DNA from: an uncultured Verrucomicrobia subdivision 3 bacterium
GTDB lineage: Bacteria; Verrucomicrobiota; Verrucomicrobiia; Limisphaerales; UBA11358
Direction of reading: 5' to 3'
DNA: 64,000 nt
Assembly (NCBI GenBank): GCA_903872345.1
Contig: CAIQKM010000159.1
Location: 1-64,000, forward strand
Shown: one piece after another, positions 62,794 to 64,000 of the stretch
Layout: every line of letters starts with the position of its first letter
Position numbering within the stretch: position 1 is the stretch's first letter
Translations under genes and position numbers: made by a program
The notes under the pieces: generated by a model
What the model saw: only the letters and a program-made list of their open reading frames with translations
Databases searched by the model: none
Told to the model about the DNA's origin: nothing

Positions 62794-64000
62794 ATGGCAT
62801 ATCCCTTCTCCAAAAAGAATTTCCGGCTGCCGCTGGCCCTGGCCACGGCGGCGATGGCGGCCCAGGCGACGCGGTCGGTCGCGCAGACGGTTTATGCCGA
62901 CCAATTGGAAGTGCCGGACCTGACCCTGCCGCAGGTGCGGTATCTTAAGATGGATCTGGAGGACGAGCAGGACAAATACACGTCCAAGCAGGCCAATACC
63001 GCGTCGCTGAACAATTCGCGGCTGTATCTGGCGCCGGGGGTGGGCATTGGCTGGGACTATTTTCTCTACCATCCGGATTTGCTGGCCTTTTCGCTGCTGG
63101 CCGAGCCGGGTTATAATTTGCAGCAGTACAGTGGGAATGGAACATCCAGCAGCAACGATGCGCTGCTCTTGAACGGCACGCTGACCGGGCAGTTGCTCCG
63201 GGAAAAAGACTACGCGACCACGCTGAACTACACCCGCACGCACGACGACTACCACTACGATTATTTCAATTCCGCCACGGTGGACACGCAGGGCTGGGGG
63301 GCATCCTCGGGCTACCGGACGGGGCCGGTGCCGGTGAGTGTGTCGGTTTCCCAGACGCATACGGATACGCAAGGCGCCACACAGGATACGGTGATGGATC
63401 AGACCACGGTGAATTTGCACGCGCGGAATGAGCGGAAAGACCTGGATGCCACCGACCTGAACTACCAGTTCAGCCAGTTGAATTACAACACGGCGTACCA
63501 GCTTTCCAGTTACGCCAACGACAATACCTACAACCGGGTGGCGTTGACGGATGCGGAGCATTTTCAGAAAAGCACGCTGACTTCGACGCTGCTCTATTAC
63601 AATATCAACTCGACGGAACAGGATTCCTCCGATTTGAACCTGGGGCTGGACTACCATCGCGTTCTCACGTCAACGCTGAGCGCTTTTGGCAATTACAGTT
63701 TGTCGGACTACTCCGCCACCGGCCTGGACTCGCTCCAGAATTTCGGGACGGCGGGGCTTTCGCACCAGCTATATGAGAGTTTGAGTTCGAGCGTAAATGT
63801 TCATGCTTCCACCCTGAACACCACCGGCATTACCGGCAACCAGGATTCAACGACCATCGGGGCCGGCTATGGGGAAAGTTACACGAAACGGCTGGGCGAG
63901 GGCATGCGGCTGTCGCTTGGCAACGACCTGAATTATGACCTGGTGAACCAGTCGGTTTCCGGGTCGGAAATCTACATTGCCAACGAGGGGTACACGGTGC
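62794..64000 (+). CDS. Outer-membrane beta-barrel protein (MtrB/porin-like), 3' end beyond the window
   Basis: An open frame from ATG 62794 runs to the window edge (at least 402 codons) with no stop. It starts MAYPFSKKN, followed by a signal-like segment (LPLALATAAMAAQATRSVAQ). The rest has alternating hydrophobic and polar residues and many aromatic-rich strands (LAPGVGIGWDYFLYHP; TTLNYTRTHDDYHYDYF; YNLQQYSG), consistent with a large barrel, and no C-x-x-C motif. The 4-nt spacing from the 13-haem lipoprotein gene suggests the barrel that houses it, as MtrB does for MtrA. Membership of a named family cannot be confirmed from a partial sequence. Confidence 0.75.
   Translation, partial: MAYPFSKKNFRLPLALATAAMAAQATRSVAQTVYADQLEVPDLTLPQVRYLKMDLEDEQDKYTSKQANTASLNNSRLYLAPGVGIGWDYFLYHPDLLAFSLLAEPGYNLQQYSGNGTSSSNDALLLNGTLTGQLLREKDYATTLNYTRTHDDYHYDYFNSATVDTQGWGASSGYRTGPVPVSVSVSQTHTDTQGATQDTVMDQTTVNLHARNERKDLDATDLNYQFSQLNYNTAYQLSSYANDNTYNRVALTDAEHFQKSTLTSTLLYYNINSTEQDSSDLNLGLDYHRVLTSTLSAFGNYSLSDYSATGLDSLQNFGTAGLSHQLYESLSSSVNVHASTLNTTGITGNQDSTTIGAGYGESYTKRLGEGMRLSLGNDLNYDLVNQSVSGSEIYIANEGYTV

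Noticed and set aside
1-64000. tRNA or rRNA genes
   Set aside because: No cloverleaf with a T-loop GGTTCGAATC-type signature or rRNA-like segment was recognised by eye; a covariance search would be decisive.

Overview
The window looks like chromosomal DNA from a Gram-negative environmental bacterium, most probably a Verrucomicrobiota of the Pedosphaerales/Limisphaerales type. This is inferred from gene style and not proven: large secreted glycoside hydrolases, a DUF5107-TPR protein, a VCBS-repeat surface protein, a proline-rich GspC-like protein, several families of extragenic hairpin repeats, and starts that mostly lack a clear Shine-Dalgarno sequence. No rRNA, tRNA or CRISPR array was found.

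Layout. 1-2.6 kb: the 3' end of an IS5-type element has cut off the 5' end of an AAA/DUF3696-like ATPase gene, next to an intact gene of unknown function; this stretch is visibly AT-richer than the rest. 2.7-13.3 kb: housekeeping genes (SRAP/YedK, CvpA, IlvH-IlvC, a GspC-like protein, a GH78 alpha-L-rhamnosidase, a Bax-inhibitor-1 protein, HflX). 13.3-20.3 kb: a repeat-rich accessory region with a palindromic MITE, a HicB/HicA module whose toxin is frameshifted, a type IIG restriction-modification gene with an in-frame stop, a 10-bp tandem repeat and several dispersed hairpin repeats.

20.3-33.0 kb: a polysaccharide locus. One GT2 gene on the plus strand converges on a long leftward operon (GMC oxidoreductase, SDR epimerase, two Wzy/ligase-like paralogues, GT9, acyltransferase-3, SGNH hydrolase, a GT-C-like membrane protein, a GT2 of the GtrB/ArnC type) with many 4-nt stop/start overlaps. 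33.3-53.2 kb: secreted catabolic genes for plant or host glycans (DUF6067-like hydrolase, DUF5107-TPR, M60 metallopeptidase, GH43 arabinanase with LamG domains, GH51 arabinofuranosidase, an alkaline-phosphatase-superfamily phosphodiesterase), plus an acyltransferase, a frameshifted MerR-like gene and a VCBS-repeat protein.

53.7-64.0 kb: a same-strand electron-transfer cluster with about 36 c-type haem sites: a monohaem cytochrome, an ImcH-like NapC/NirT heptahaem membrane protein, a CbcL-like fusion of 11 c-haems with a cytochrome b, glutamyl-tRNA reductase (haem synthesis), a tetrahaem cytochrome, a beta-propeller lipoprotein, a 13-haem MtrA/DmsE-like lipoprotein, and an outer-membrane beta-barrel protein running off the window. 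Together these suggest a quinol-to-outer-membrane electron conduit of the kind described in Geobacter and Shewanella. It is the most interesting system here. The second theme is decay of defence-type genes (ATPase, HicA, restriction enzyme) by insertion, frameshift and nonsense, although single-base assembly errors cannot be excluded for the latter two.
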